This document shows positions 15,602-23,397 of a stretch of 34,888 nt of DNA, in pieces. How positions within the stretch are numbered: the first letter of the stretch is position 1; every line of letters starts with the position of its first letter. Source of the stretch: Sphingopyxis sp. HIX (lineage in GTDB: Bacteria; Pseudomonadota; Alphaproteobacteria; Sphingomonadales; Sphingomonadaceae); NCBI RefSeq assembly GCF_001468285.1, contig NZ_LNSB01000053.1, forward strand, positions 1-34,888, read 5' to 3'. The position numbers and the translations under genes are program-made. A model generated the notes under the pieces. It ran no database searches and had not been told where the DNA came from. It saw nothing but the letters and a program-made list of their open reading frames with translations.

Positions 15602-16744
15602 GTGGCATCGGTCAGCGACGACGAGGGCATCCCGGCGGCCAGCGGTTCGCCGGACGCCTCGCTGACCCAGGACGACAGCTTCACCGCGACCAGCCACGCC
15701 GGGTTGACCTACCCTTGGGGCGATGCCGCGCCGGGCGCGGGCGAGACGATCCGCATCGCGCCGGGCATCAGCTGGGCGCGCATCCCGATGCCGGGGTCGC
15801 TCGGCCATATCAACAGCTGGATCCTGGACGACATTGCCGATGACGGGGGGGACGGCGTCGCGGTGGTCGACACCGGCGTGTGCCTGACCATCTGTTCGGA
15901 TGCGTGGAAGGCGCTTTACGCCGGCGCGCTCAAGGACGTGCCGGTTACCCGCGTCATCGGCACGCACCTCCACCCCGACCATATCGGCCTTGCGGGCTGG
16001 ATCGCGAAGAAGAAGGGCGTCCAGCTGTGGATGACGCGCGGCGAGATGCTCACCGCGCGGATGATCGTCGGCGACACCGGCGAGACGGTGCCCGAAGAGG
16101 CGCTGAAACAATCGCGCGCCGCGGGCTGGGACGACGAGCAGATCGAAGCGCAGAAGAACGGCGGCTGGGGCCGCTTTGCGATGGTGATGTACCCGCTGCC
16201 GCGCAGCTACACGCGGATCAAGGACGGCGATGTGCTCGACATGGGCGCGCATAAGTGGCGCGTCGTCGTCGGGTCGGGGCACAGCCCCGAACATGCATGC
16301 CTGTGGAACGAGCACGAGGGCGTGCTGGTGTCGGGCGACCAGGTATTGCCGCGGATCAGCTCGAACGTGTCGATCAACATCACCGAACCCGATGCCGATC
16401 CGCTCGGCGAATGGCTTGCCTCGATCGACAAATTGATCGCCACCGTGCCCGCCGACGTCGTCACCTGTCCCGCGCACGGCCAGCCGTTCAAGGGTCTGCA
16501 CGTCCGGCTGATGGCGCTCCGCGACGAGCATCGCATGCGGCTCTACAATCTCTCCGAAGCGATCGCCAAGGCGCCGATGCGCGCGGTCGATAGCTTCCCC
16601 TTGCTGTTCAACCGGCCGATCGGCGGCGAGCAGCTGGGCATGGCGACCGGCGAGGCGCTCGCGCACCTCAAGCGGCTGGAGGTCGAGGGGCGGGTGAAGC
16701 GCGAGGATCGCGACGGGGTGTGGTGGTATCACGGGGCCGCGTGA
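15602..16744 (+). CDS. MBL-fold metallo-hydrolase
   Basis: A 380-residue metallo-beta-lactamase-fold hydrolase. The metal motif HLHPDH (122-127) is intact, with further ligands at GSGHSPEHA and SGDQVLP, and a late His in CPAHGQP. The C-terminal region after about 310 is helical and winged-helix-like (ALAHLKRLEVEGRVKRE), as in the LACTB2/hydroxyacylglutathione hydrolase-related group. The precise substrate is unknown. The N-terminal 35 residues are polar and probably disordered. It begins with GTG, one codon after the trcR stop and in the same frame, without a Shine-Dalgarno of its own. Translation therefore probably depends on re-initiation after trcR. Confidence 0.88.
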   Translation: MASVSDDEGIPAASGSPDASLTQDDSFTATSHAGLTYPWGDAAPGAGETIRIAPGISWARIPMPGSLGHINSWILDDIADDGGDGVAVVDTGVCLTICSDAWKALYAGALKDVPVTRVIGTHLHPDHIGLAGWIAKKKGVQLWMTRGEMLTARMIVGDTGETVPEEALKQSRAAGWDDEQIEAQKNGGWGRFAMVMYPLPRSYTRIKDGDVLDMGAHKWRVVVGSGHSPEHACLWNEHEGVLVSGDQVLPRISSNVSINITEPDADPLGEWLASIDKLIATVPADVVTCPAHGQPFKGLHVRLMALRDEHRMRLYNLSEAIAKAPMRAVDSFPLLFNRPIGGEQLGMATGEALAHLKRLEVEGRVKREDRDGVWWYHGAA

Positions 16745-17294
16745 CGGCCGCGTCGCATCTTCAAAGTTCAGTAAAGTTCAGCCCTTTGCGCGTCCCGCTT
16801 TGGCGCTAGCGGCGTGCTGGACGCGCCCGGTACGGTGGGTCGCATCCGCGCGGCGGGGGCGACCGCTTTTGTCCACCGAATGAACGAGTCGGATGAAGGC
16901 TGGCACAGCCGAATAATGTAGGAAAGCCTTATTTGCAGACGCTGTCCGCTTTGGGGTGGGGAGGTGCCCCTAGGGCGCGTTATGGTAAAGGTAGAAGTGC
17001 CGAGGACGAACGTCCGCAACCGGTCGGTTGCAGTCTCTCTCTCTGTTAGAGCAGTGCTCACAGGCCGGTCATTTTTGTTTCGCGCAAAGACGCAAAGACA
17101 CGAAGAGGCTGGCTCGCGACCGTCAGGTCGCCTCGTTATCAACGCTGCATCATGACTCGGCATTGGAAGGAAAAAAGCCGATTCGCGGCCGGCGCGACAT
17201 CTTCGTGTCTTTGCGTCTTTGCGCGAAACCAACAGGGGCCAACATTCGCGACAAGGTGGTCCGTCGCTGTCTTGCGAGACCTCTGCCCAAACCT
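16745..17294. other. 550-bp non-coding stretch
   Basis: No credible gene. It holds a tandem AAAGTTCAG pair just after the MBL gene (about 16763-16780), a 14-bp copy (16949-16962) of a motif also found at 69-82 in inverted orientation (CCCCACCCCAAAGC), and a GCAACCGGTCGGTTGC hairpin near 17016-17031. A CT run follows, then the large inverted repeat annotated separately. Short ORFs across it translate the repeats and have no ribosome sites. Confidence 0.6.
17077..17229. repeat. Perfect 30-bp inverted repeat built from octamers
   Basis: Arms 17077-17106 and 17200-17229 are exact reverse complements over 30 bp and enclose 93 bp. Each arm is GTTTC followed by three adjacent octamers (GCGCAAAG, ACGCAAAG, ACACGAAG). 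The same octamer logic builds the arms at 6505-6750. The enclosed DNA has no gene. Confidence 0.85.
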
Positions 17295-17570
17295 TCACTT
17301 CGGCCGGTTCATCACCCAGCTGAATGCCATCGCGTTGAAGATCGTATAGAGGCCGTAGAGCAAAAGCCCGGTGAACCAGTTGCGCGTCGCGATCGCCATT
17401 GCGCCGACGAGCAGCAGGAACTCGAAAACATAGGTGATGTTGGGTCCGACCTTGTCGGCGAGCGGCTTGACCATCTGCCGGATCAGCGGGTCGTCGCTTT
17501 CCATGAAGGCGCGGTGCATCGCGAAATTGCCGATGCCTGCGGCGAAAATGGCGATGATCGCGATCCACAT
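17295..17570 (-). CDS. Small membrane protein of unknown function
   Basis: A 91-residue protein with hydrophobic segments at about 1-17 (MWIAIIAIFAAGIGNFA), 46-60 and 66-80, so two or three membrane helices. A polar amphipathic part with MHRAFMESDD and PLADKVGP lies between the first two. The tail SWVMNRPK is basic. I do not recognise a family. It is divergent from the DUF481 gene with 130 bp between starts. No clear ribosome site precedes the ATG, so expression level or start is less sure. Confidence 0.7.
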   Translation of the reverse strand: MWIAIIAIFAAGIGNFAMHRAFMESDDPLIRQMVKPLADKVGPNITYVFEFLLLVGAMAIATRNWFTGLLLYGLYTIFNAMAFSWVMNRPK

Positions 17571-17623
17571 AGCTATGCAAATGGGGGGAGCGGGGTGGAA
17601 ATGCCAGCGGATTTGCGGTTAGG

Positions 17624-17659
17624 GTGGCGGCGGATGCGGGGCAAGCCCCACGCCGCCAC
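17624..17659 (+). promoter_or_regulatory. Strong hairpin upstream of the DUF481 gene
   Basis: GTGGCGGCG pairs with CGCCGCCAC over 9 bp, with an inner GGGGC/GCCCC stem and an AA loop. It lies 41 nt before the ATG at 17701, within the divergent spacer. It may shape the mRNA leader or serve as an operator; neither is shown. Confidence 0.4.
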
Positions 17660-17700
17660 GATCGCCGAACCCGGATCCTGCCCCAGGAAGGACGTCTTCG

Positions 17701-18705
17701 ATGACCGCTCTCCCCCGTCTCGCGGCCTTTGCGCTGCTCGTTTCCGCCGCGCCGCTTGCGCTCGCCGCCCAGCCCGATGCGCCGCCGCCGGTGACGACCG
17801 ACCCCGTGCTCACCAACCCGGTGCCCGAGGTGCCCGTCGCGCCCGCGCCCAAGCTGCCCGATGCGGTGCGCGCGATGCTCGACGCGGCGATCGCCAGCGG
17901 CAAGGAGGCCGACGTCGATACCGTCGCCAAATTGGCGAAGGACACCAACCCCGGCGCGGGCGAGGAGATCGAGCTGATCGTCGCCGACTTCCGCGCCGCG
18001 CGGAGCAAGGCCAGGGAAGCCGAAGCCGCGGCGGCGCAGGCGAAGCTGGCGCAGGCGAAATTCTGGCAGAACTGGAAAGGCGAGGGGCAGATCGGCGGGT
18101 CGCTGAGCAGCGGCAATACCAAGTCGGCGGGGCTCAGCGCCGGGGTCGCGCTCGCGCGCAAGGGGATCGACTGGACGCATAAATTGCGCGCGCAGGCGGA
18201 TTACCAGCGGACCAATGGCAAGACCTCGGTCGAGCGCTATCTGGTCGAGGTCGAGCCGCAGTACCGCATCGACGACCGCGGTTTCGCTTATGGGCTCGGC
18301 CGCTGGGAGCATGACCGCATCCTCGGTTACGACGCGCGCTGGAATGCCTCGGCGGGGCTCGGTTATAAATTGCTCGACGGCAAGTCGGTTGCGCTGAGCC
18401 TGAAGGGCGGGCCGGCGTGGCGCCGCACCGCGTTCCTGCGCGGGGCGACCGAGGACGAACTCACCGGCTTTGCGGGGCTCGATTTCGGCTGGCAGATGTC
18501 GCCGACCTTGCGGCTCACGCAAGTGGCGTCGACCGTGGTCGGCGAGGCGAACAGCTCGACCAGCTCGCTGACCGCGCTCAACGCCAAGCTCAGCGGCAAG
18601 CTTTCGGCGCGGCTCGCCTATGCCGCGCAGATCGATTCGAGCCCGCCGCCGGGAGTCGAGAGCGTCGACACGCAGACGCGGTTTACTTTGGTGTACGGCT
18701 TTTAG
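17701..18705 (+). CDS. DUF481 family outer-membrane protein
   Basis: A 334-residue exported protein. The signal peptide spans about 1-22 (ALAA-Q). A Pro-rich linker follows, then an Ala/Lys/Glu-rich helical region (about 50-120, probable coiled coil in the periplasm). A DUF481 beta-barrel domain begins at WKGEGQIGGSLSSGNTKSAG (about 124), with alternating aromatic strands and a C-terminal YGF, the usual outer-membrane insertion signal (terminal Phe). DUF481 proteins are salt- or acid-induced outer-membrane proteins of unclear function. AGGAAGG precedes the ATG. Its TAG stop overlaps the stop of the convergent VOC gene by 4 nt. Confidence 0.9.
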   Translation: MTALPRLAAFALLVSAAPLALAAQPDAPPPVTTDPVLTNPVPEVPVAPAPKLPDAVRAMLDAAIASGKEADVDTVAKLAKDTNPGAGEEIELIVADFRAARSKAREAEAAAAQAKLAQAKFWQNWKGEGQIGGSLSSGNTKSAGLSAGVALARKGIDWTHKLRAQADYQRTNGKTSVERYLVEVEPQYRIDDRGFAYGLGRWEHDRILGYDARWNASAGLGYKLLDGKSVALSLKGGPAWRRTAFLRGATEDELTGFAGLDFGWQMSPTLRLTQVASTVVGEANSSTSSLTALNAKLSGKLSARLAYAAQIDSSPPPGVESVDTQTRFTLVYGF

Positions 18706-19157
18706 TCGAACACCTCCGCCCCGCCGATCGTCTCGCCCTCGGCGAGCAGGCCGACGCCGGGGACGTGGTTGAACTCGATGCGGATGCCGTCGGGGTCCTC
18801 GAACAATATGGAATAATAGCCCGGCGCCCAGGGCTCCTCCTGCGGGCCGTGGACGAAGACGATGTCGCTGCGGTCCTCGAGGAACGCGTAGATCCGGTCG
18901 ACCGCGGTGCGGTCGCGCAGGCGGAAGCAGGCGTGGTGCAGCCCCGGCGCGCCCTGGTCGAAGCGCTTGCCGGCGTTTTCAGGGCTGCCCGTGCGGATGC
19001 CGATCGCGGTGCGCCCGCCGACGCCGTAGAGCATCGCGTCATTGTCGAGCACGACCTTCAGTTCGAGGTAGCGAATGACCTCGCGCCAGAAGGCCGTCGA
19101 GCGCGCGAAGTCGCCCGCGGTCAGGATGACGTGGGCGACTCCGTTCAAATCGCTCAT
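18702..19157 (-). CDS. VOC family (glyoxalase-fold) protein
   Basis: A 151-residue vicinal oxygen chelate protein with two beta-alpha-beta-beta-beta modules. Metal-ligand candidates are H9 (AHVILTAGD), a His in GLHHACF and E in IRIEFNH; FEDPDGIRIEF is the usual second-module hallmark. Members include glyoxalase I, dioxygenases and antibiotic-binding proteins; I cannot choose a reaction. Its ATG overlaps the stop of the M20 gene (ATGA), so both are translationally coupled on one mRNA. It may act on the same compound class as its M20 partner. Confidence 0.88.
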   Translation of the reverse strand: MSDLNGVAHVILTAGDFARSTAFWREVIRYLELKVVLDNDAMLYGVGGRTAIGIRTGSPENAGKRFDQGAPGLHHACFRLRDRTAVDRIYAFLEDRSDIVFVHGPQEEPWAPGYYSILFEDPDGIRIEFNHVPGVGLLAEGETIGGAEVFD

Positions 19158-20689
19158 TTGATCGCGGCGAGCACGTAAAGGAATTCGGCGAAGCCCATCG
19201 TCGCGTCGACCAGCCCCGCGACCTTGGGATTGGTCGAATCGATCAGGAAATATTCGTCGGGGGCGTGCGCCCCCGAACCGTGGCCGATGCCGAAATGCGC
19301 CGCGGGGATCGACACCGGCGGCGCGGTGAAGGTCGACCCCGGCCAGCTCCCCGCCATGCGCGGGTTGAGGCTCGTCGCGATGCCGAGCTTCTTGTAGGTC
19401 GCGAGTTCGGAGCGGACGAGGCGGCTGTCCTCGGCGACCTCGGTCGGGTCATAGCCGCCCGAGACATTGACCTCGACGTCGGTGAAGCCGTGCTTGTCGA
19501 GATGCGCGCGCAGCTTCTGTTCGGCCTCGGCGCGCGTCTGGTTGGGGACGAGGCGGAGGTCGAGCTTGGCGACCGCGCGGCCGGGCAGCACGGTCTTGCC
19601 GCCGGGGCCGGTATAGCCCGCGACGAGCCCCTCGATATTGACCGTCGGCTCCTGCGCGAGGCGGATCAGCGCGTCGTCGTAGGTCAGATTGTCGATCCAG
19701 TGGGTGATGCCGAGCGCGGCCTTTTGCTGTTCCTCGTCGCCCGCCTTGGCCGCGGCGCGGATCAGTTCCTTCTCGCGGGTCGTGAGCGGGCGGACATTGT
19801 CGAACCAGCCCTCGATCGCGGGCGTGTTGCCGCCGTCGGTGACGAGCGTCTGCAGCGCCTGCACCAGCCGCCAGGCGGGCGAATCGACCATCGCCTTCAA
19901 GCTGCTGTGCACGTCGCCCTTGGGCCCGCGGCCCCATTTTTCGCCGCTGGCGACCAGTTCGAGCTCGATGATGCCTTTGGAGCCCAGATTGACCGTGACA
20001 TTGCCCGACTTGCCCTGCGAGGCGAAGGGGATGAAGATGCCCTCGCACTTCTTGAGCGCGGCGAGGATGTTGGGCTTGGTCGCGATCTGGCGGAAGTGCG
20101 GCGAGCCGATCTCCTCCTCGCCCTCGCAGACGAGAACGATGTTCACCGGCAGCTTGGCCTTGGCGGCGCGGATCGCGTGGAGTGCGGCAAGGAAGGCCGC
20201 CTCGGGGCCCTTCTGGTTCACCGCGCCGCGGCCCATGATCGACAGGCCGAAGCCGGGGCGGTCGACCATCTTGCCCTCCAGCGGCGGCGAGGACCATTCG
20301 GCGGGGTCGAACTGCTTGACGTCGTACATGAAATAGATGCCCAGCGTGCGCGGCGCGCCGACGTCGATCGTGCCGAAGACGCCGGGATGGCCGTCGGTCG
20401 GCACGATCTCGACATTGGTGAAGCCTGCGTCGCGGGCGAGCTCGGCCATATAGGCCGCGCCTTCGGCCATGTTGCGGTTTTCGGCGGCGATCGAGGGGAG
20501 CGCGATCCAGTCGCGGATGCGCTTGAGCGAGGCGTCCTTGCCCGCCTCCGCGGCTTTCCGAATGGCCGCCATCGGCCCGTCGGCGGCGAGCCCCGGCAAC
20601 GGGCGCATCAGCATCGCGCCGGCGGAAAGCATCGCGCCGCCGCGAATCAGGTCGCGGCGATTCCAGGCGTTGACGTTACGGAAATCCAT
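19154..20689 (-). CDS. M20 family peptidase-like hydrolase with altered metal site, Tat-exported
   Basis: A 511-residue M20/M25/M40-type protein. The N-terminus has a twin-arginine signal (NRRDLIRGG, 10-18) and a hydrophobic stretch ending near LAADG, so it should be exported folded. The catalytic domain retains the glutamates of CEGEEEIGSP (188-197) and a late His in GHGSGAHAPDEY. A dimerisation domain lies about 225-370. Two normal metal ligands look replaced: the HxDV motif reads MYDV (M121), and GRGxxDxKG reads GRGAVNQKG (N158). Either this is a subfamily with another metal arrangement or catalysis is lost. AAGGGGA precedes the ATG at 8 nt. It is coupled to the VOC gene by ATGA. Confidence 0.88.
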   Translation of the reverse strand: MDFRNVNAWNRRDLIRGGAMLSAGAMLMRPLPGLAADGPMAAIRKAAEAGKDASLKRIRDWIALPSIAAENRNMAEGAAYMAELARDAGFTNVEIVPTDGHPGVFGTIDVGAPRTLGIYFMYDVKQFDPAEWSSPPLEGKMVDRPGFGLSIMGRGAVNQKGPEAAFLAALHAIRAAKAKLPVNIVLVCEGEEEIGSPHFRQIATKPNILAALKKCEGIFIPFASQGKSGNVTVNLGSKGIIELELVASGEKWGRGPKGDVHSSLKAMVDSPAWRLVQALQTLVTDGGNTPAIEGWFDNVRPLTTREKELIRAAAKAGDEEQQKAALGITHWIDNLTYDDALIRLAQEPTVNIEGLVAGYTGPGGKTVLPGRAVAKLDLRLVPNQTRAEAEQKLRAHLDKHGFTDVEVNVSGGYDPTEVAEDSRLVRSELATYKKLGIATSLNPRMAGSWPGSTFTAPPVSIPAAHFGIGHGSGAHAPDEYFLIDSTNPKVAGLVDATMGFAEFLYVLAAIK

Positions 20690-20762
20690 TCGGCGTCCCC
20701 TTAAGCTGTTCGTATGCGAAGCAGTTTGGCGCCTCGCGCGCGGAACGCAAGCCGTGCGGCGA

Positions 20763-21236
20763 TCAGCCGGGCTTCGCCCAATAGTCCGCCATCAGCGCGT
20801 GCGACCATTCGGGCTGGTCGATGGTGTCGCGCGGCAGGAATTCGCGCATCACCGGCTTAATGTCGAGCACCGGACTGCCGTCGATCGCGTCGAGCCCCTC
20901 GACCTCGACCGTCAGCCCCTCGACGCCGACGATGCGGCAGGTGGTCAGGCCGAGACGATTGGGGCGGTTCTTGCCGCGCTGCGCGAAGATGCCGACCAGC
21001 GGCCAGTCGGTGCGGCCCCGCGGATGCCGCGCGCCGGTCTCGATCTTTTCAGCGGGCACCTGGTCGAAGACGAAGATCACCTCGGCATGGCTGAAGTCGG
21101 AAAGCCCCGCGAGCGCGTCGGGGGTGAAGCGGCCGGGATCGAGGACGATCGCCGCGCGGCTTGCGCCCCAGTCGTCGTCGACCGCCTCGGTCCGCCCGCC
21201 GCGGACATGGCCGATGGGGAAAAGGGTGAAGCTCAT
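20763..21236 (-). CDS. trmO: tRNA (t6A37) N6-methyltransferase TrmO
   Basis: A 157-residue TrmO (TsaA/YaeB) family protein that uses SAM to methylate the t6A base at position 37 of tRNA-Thr, giving m6t6A. Signatures of the single-barrel fold are IGHVRG near the start, FSHAEVIFVFDQV, HPRGR, RPNRLGLTTCRIVG and LDAIDGSPVLDIKPV. It is shorter than the E. coli protein (about 235 residues) because the C-terminal domain is absent, as in many alphaproteobacterial forms. It is divergent from the SDR gene with about 70 bp between starts; GGAGG precedes its ATG. Confidence 0.92.
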   Translation of the reverse strand: MSFTLFPIGHVRGGRTEAVDDDWGASRAAIVLDPGRFTPDALAGLSDFSHAEVIFVFDQVPAEKIETGARHPRGRTDWPLVGIFAQRGKNRPNRLGLTTCRIVGVEGLTVEVEGLDAIDGSPVLDIKPVMREFLPRDTIDQPEWSHALMADYWAKPG

Positions 21237-21307
21237 GGATCCCTCCTTTGCGCGATTGACGCCGCCGCCGCCCGGCGCATAGCGTCGCGCGGACGAGGAG
21301 GCGAGCG

Positions 21308-22126
21308 ATGGATTTTGCGGGGAAGAGCGTCACGATCACCGGCGGCGCGACGGGCATCGGTTTTGCGCTGGCGAAGCGGCTGGGCACCGCGGGTGCGCGC
21401 GTGATCGTCAGTGAGCCCCGCGCCGAGAAGCTGGCCGAGGCGGTGGCCGCTTTGGGGGCACTCGGCGTCGAGGCGCTGGCCTTCGCCGCCGACGTGACCG
21501 ACGCAGCGTCGGTCGAGGCGCTCGCCGATTTTGCATGGAAAAGGCATGGCCGCGCCGACGCGGTAATCGCCAATGCGGGGATCGGCGGCCCGCGCGCGTC
21601 GGTGATCGACTGCGACCCCGCCGAAGCGCGCGCGTTGTTCGAGGTCAATTTCTGGGGCGTGTGGACCACGCTCGCGGCGTTCGGCCGCCGCTTCCAGGCC
21701 GACGGCTTGCCCGCGGGCCTCTATGCCACCGCGTCGGAGAACAGCTTCTTCAACGCGCTGCGCGTCAACGGCGGCGCTTATGTGGCGAGCAAGCATGCGG
21801 TGCTGGGGCTGATGGACATGCTGCGGAATGAGGTTTCGCCGGCGATCGACGTCGGGGTGATCATCCCCGGCTGGGTCAAGTCCGACATGACGCGCCACGC
21901 CGAACCCGCGATGGACGCCGATGCCTTTGCCAACCGTATCGTGCCGCAGATGGAGGCAGGCGAATTCTACCTCGTCAGCCACCCCTATAATGTCGTGCGC
22001 ATGGAAGAGCGCTGGGGCGAGGCCTATGCGGCTTATGCCAAATATGCGCCGCGCACGCCGGGCGACGAGGCGTGGGACGTGCAGAAGGTCATCGAATCGC
22101 AGATGGTGATCAAGCGGCGCGATTAG
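21308..22126 (+). CDS. Short-chain dehydrogenase/reductase
   Basis: A 272-residue classical SDR. The nucleotide-binding motif TGGATGIG is at 12-19, D in FAADVTDA is the adenine-contact acid, NAG is in VIANAGIGG, and the catalytic Ser-Tyr-Lys is visible as ATASENSF, then YVASK. The acidic or arginine residue after strand 2 (SEPRAEK) suggests NADPH could be used. Substrate is unknown. It begins after a GGAGGCG ribosome site. Its stop overlaps the stop of the convergent unknown gene by 4 nt. Confidence 0.92.
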   Translation: MDFAGKSVTITGGATGIGFALAKRLGTAGARVIVSEPRAEKLAEAVAALGALGVEALAFAADVTDAASVEALADFAWKRHGRADAVIANAGIGGPRASVIDCDPAEARALFEVNFWGVWTTLAAFGRRFQADGLPAGLYATASENSFFNALRVNGGAYVASKHAVLGLMDMLRNEVSPAIDVGVIIPGWVKSDMTRHAEPAMDADAFANRIVPQMEAGEFYLVSHPYNVVRMEERWGEAYAAYAKYAPRTPGDEAWDVQKVIESQMVIKRRD

Positions 22127-23022
22127 GGCGTATCGCCCGCGGCGAAAGGCTGGCTGTCGCCGATCCATTCCCACACGCAGCGGCTCTGCGGCTTGAGCTT
22201 GAATGCGGCGTTCATGGCCTCGACCGCGCCCGCGGGCAGTCCGGTGATCCACGCGCCCTGGTCGGTCCACAGCCAGCCGAGGCGGCGGCCGGTGCCGACC
22301 TCTCCCGCGCGCGCGTCGATCGCGTGCGCGATGTGCGAGCTCGCATATTTGACCGCGCCGGCATAGGCGATCGCCAGCGGCGATCCGCCCGCCTGCATCG
22401 CGATATGCACCGGCACCGGAGCATCGTGCGGCGGCCAGTCGGCGTCGACGGTCAGCTCGGCGATGGGCAGGTCCGCGATGCGCGCGAGGTCCTGGGCCTG
22501 CCCGCGGAGGTAGCCCGGATCCTGCTCGGTCTTCGAATCGAGCATGACGAGGTTGGCCATGAAGCGCGCCGGGTCGGTGCCGGGGTGATAATAGCCGAGC
22601 TCGCCGAGCGCGGCGAGGATCGTGTCGGGTTTCACGCTCTCGTCCATCTCGGCGACGCCGGGATAGAAGAGCGCGGGGTCGGGCGTTTCGGGCGCGAAGA
22701 CGCCCTGCTCGGCCATGACGCGCACAACGCGGCGGACATCGGCCTGGCGCGACGCGGAGAGTTCGGGCGGGGGGCCTTTGTGGTGCACGGGGACGCTGGA
22801 GGGCGGTCTGCGTTTCGGGCGCCGTGCGAGGTTCCAGAGATCGGCGACGAGCGAGGGGATGCCCCATAGGCACCACAAGCCGTACGCCGCGAAGGCGCCC
22901 ATGACGGTCGAGAAGAAGAGTTTCGCGCCCGCTCCGGTGCCTTCGGAAAAAGGGACGAAAAAGAAAAAGACGAGCGCGACGACGACGCCCGCAGGGACAA
23001 ACAACATCCGCTGTTTCGGCAA
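22123..23022 (-). CDS. Unknown membrane-anchored protein
   Basis: I do not recognise this roughly 299-residue protein. Near its N-terminus are two hydrophobic segments (about FVPAGVVVALVFFFFVPF and LFFSTVMGAFAAYGLWCLWG). The remainder is soluble and mixed, with repeated acidic/Trp-rich stretches near the end (WLWTDQGAWITGL, CVWEWIGDSQPF). I prefer the TTG at 23022, with GGAGGGG 7 nt before it. An ATG at 23041-23043 lies inside an intergenic repeat, and another ATG at 23007 has no ribosome site. The gene is convergent with the SDR gene. Confidence 0.75.
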   Translation of the reverse strand: MPKQRMLFVPAGVVVALVFFFFVPFSEGTGAGAKLFFSTVMGAFAAYGLWCLWGIPSLVADLWNLARRPKRRPPSSVPVHHKGPPPELSASRQADVRRVVRVMAEQGVFAPETPDPALFYPGVAEMDESVKPDTILAALGELGYYHPGTDPARFMANLVMLDSKTEQDPGYLRGQAQDLARIADLPIAELTVDADWPPHDAPVPVHIAMQAGGSPLAIAYAGAVKYASSHIAHAIDARAGEVGTGRRLGWLWTDQGAWITGLPAGAVEAMNAAFKLKPQSRCVWEWIGDSQPFAAGDTP

Positions 23023-23037
23023 GATGGCGCCCCTCCC

Positions 23038-23070
23038 CGTCATCCCGGCGAAGGCCGGGATCTCGCCGTT
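23038..23070 (+). repeat. Palindromic repeat family B, copy 1
   Basis: A 33-bp element built around CCCGGCGAAGGCCGGG. It differs at one base from copy 2 (23398-23430), which has the same orientation. The two copies bracket the GIY-YIG gene. Confidence 0.85.
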
Positions 23071-23086
23071 CGAGCCTTACGTCAGC

Positions 23087-23377
23087 TCAGGCGAGAAGGC
23101 TATCGAACAGGTCGTTCCAATCGGGATTGGCTTCGGTGATCAGCCGCCGTTTCCAGTCGCGGTGCCATTCCTTCAACGCCTTTTCGCGCGCGATGGCTTC
23201 GGGCATCGTGGCGTGGAATTCGGCATAGACGCGCTTTCGGATATTATAGCGGCGGCAATGCGTGGCTCCCTTGCCCGCGCGATGTTGCATCATGCGCGCA
23301 GCGATGTCGCTGGTGACGCCGACATAAAAGAGGCGATTGCTGCGGTTGGTCAGGATGTAGACGCAGGGCTGGCGCAT
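23087..23377 (-). CDS. GIY-YIG family endonuclease
   Basis: A 96-residue stand-alone GIY-YIG domain. The signature is VYI (residues 6-8) and YVG (18-20) with linking strand, then the catalytic-type Arg in SDIAARMMQH and Glu in MPEAIAREKALKEW. Stand-alone bacterial members of this size are close to the UPF0213/YhbQ-type group, of which most have no proven target. No DNA-binding extension is present. The gene sits 16 nt from one repeat copy on its 3' side and 20 nt from another on its 5' side, a very compact unit. No clear ribosome site precedes the ATG. It lies on the same strand as its neighbours but is separated from them by repeats. Confidence 0.9.
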   Translation of the reverse strand: MRQPCVYILTNRSNRLFYVGVTSDIAARMMQHRAGKGATHCRRYNIRKRVYAEFHATMPEAIAREKALKEWHRDWKRRLITEANPDWNDLFDSLLA

Positions 23378-23397
23378 GACGCCAACTCATATCACGT

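Noticed and set aside
16964..17155. Small plus-strand ORF in the 550-bp gap
   Set aside because: No ribosome site; it translates the octamer arm and has no gene-like composition.
23005..23043. ATG starts for the membrane-anchored unknown protein at 23043 and 23007
   Set aside because: The first lies in the repeat copy 1 and has no ribosome site; the second has none either. The TTG at 23022 has GGAGGGG at a good distance, though this remains a judgement.
23087..23377. Calling the GIY-YIG cassette a known mobile element
   Set aside because: Direct repeats flank it, but there is no transposase, no target-site duplication and no empty site to compare, so it stays a hypothesis.
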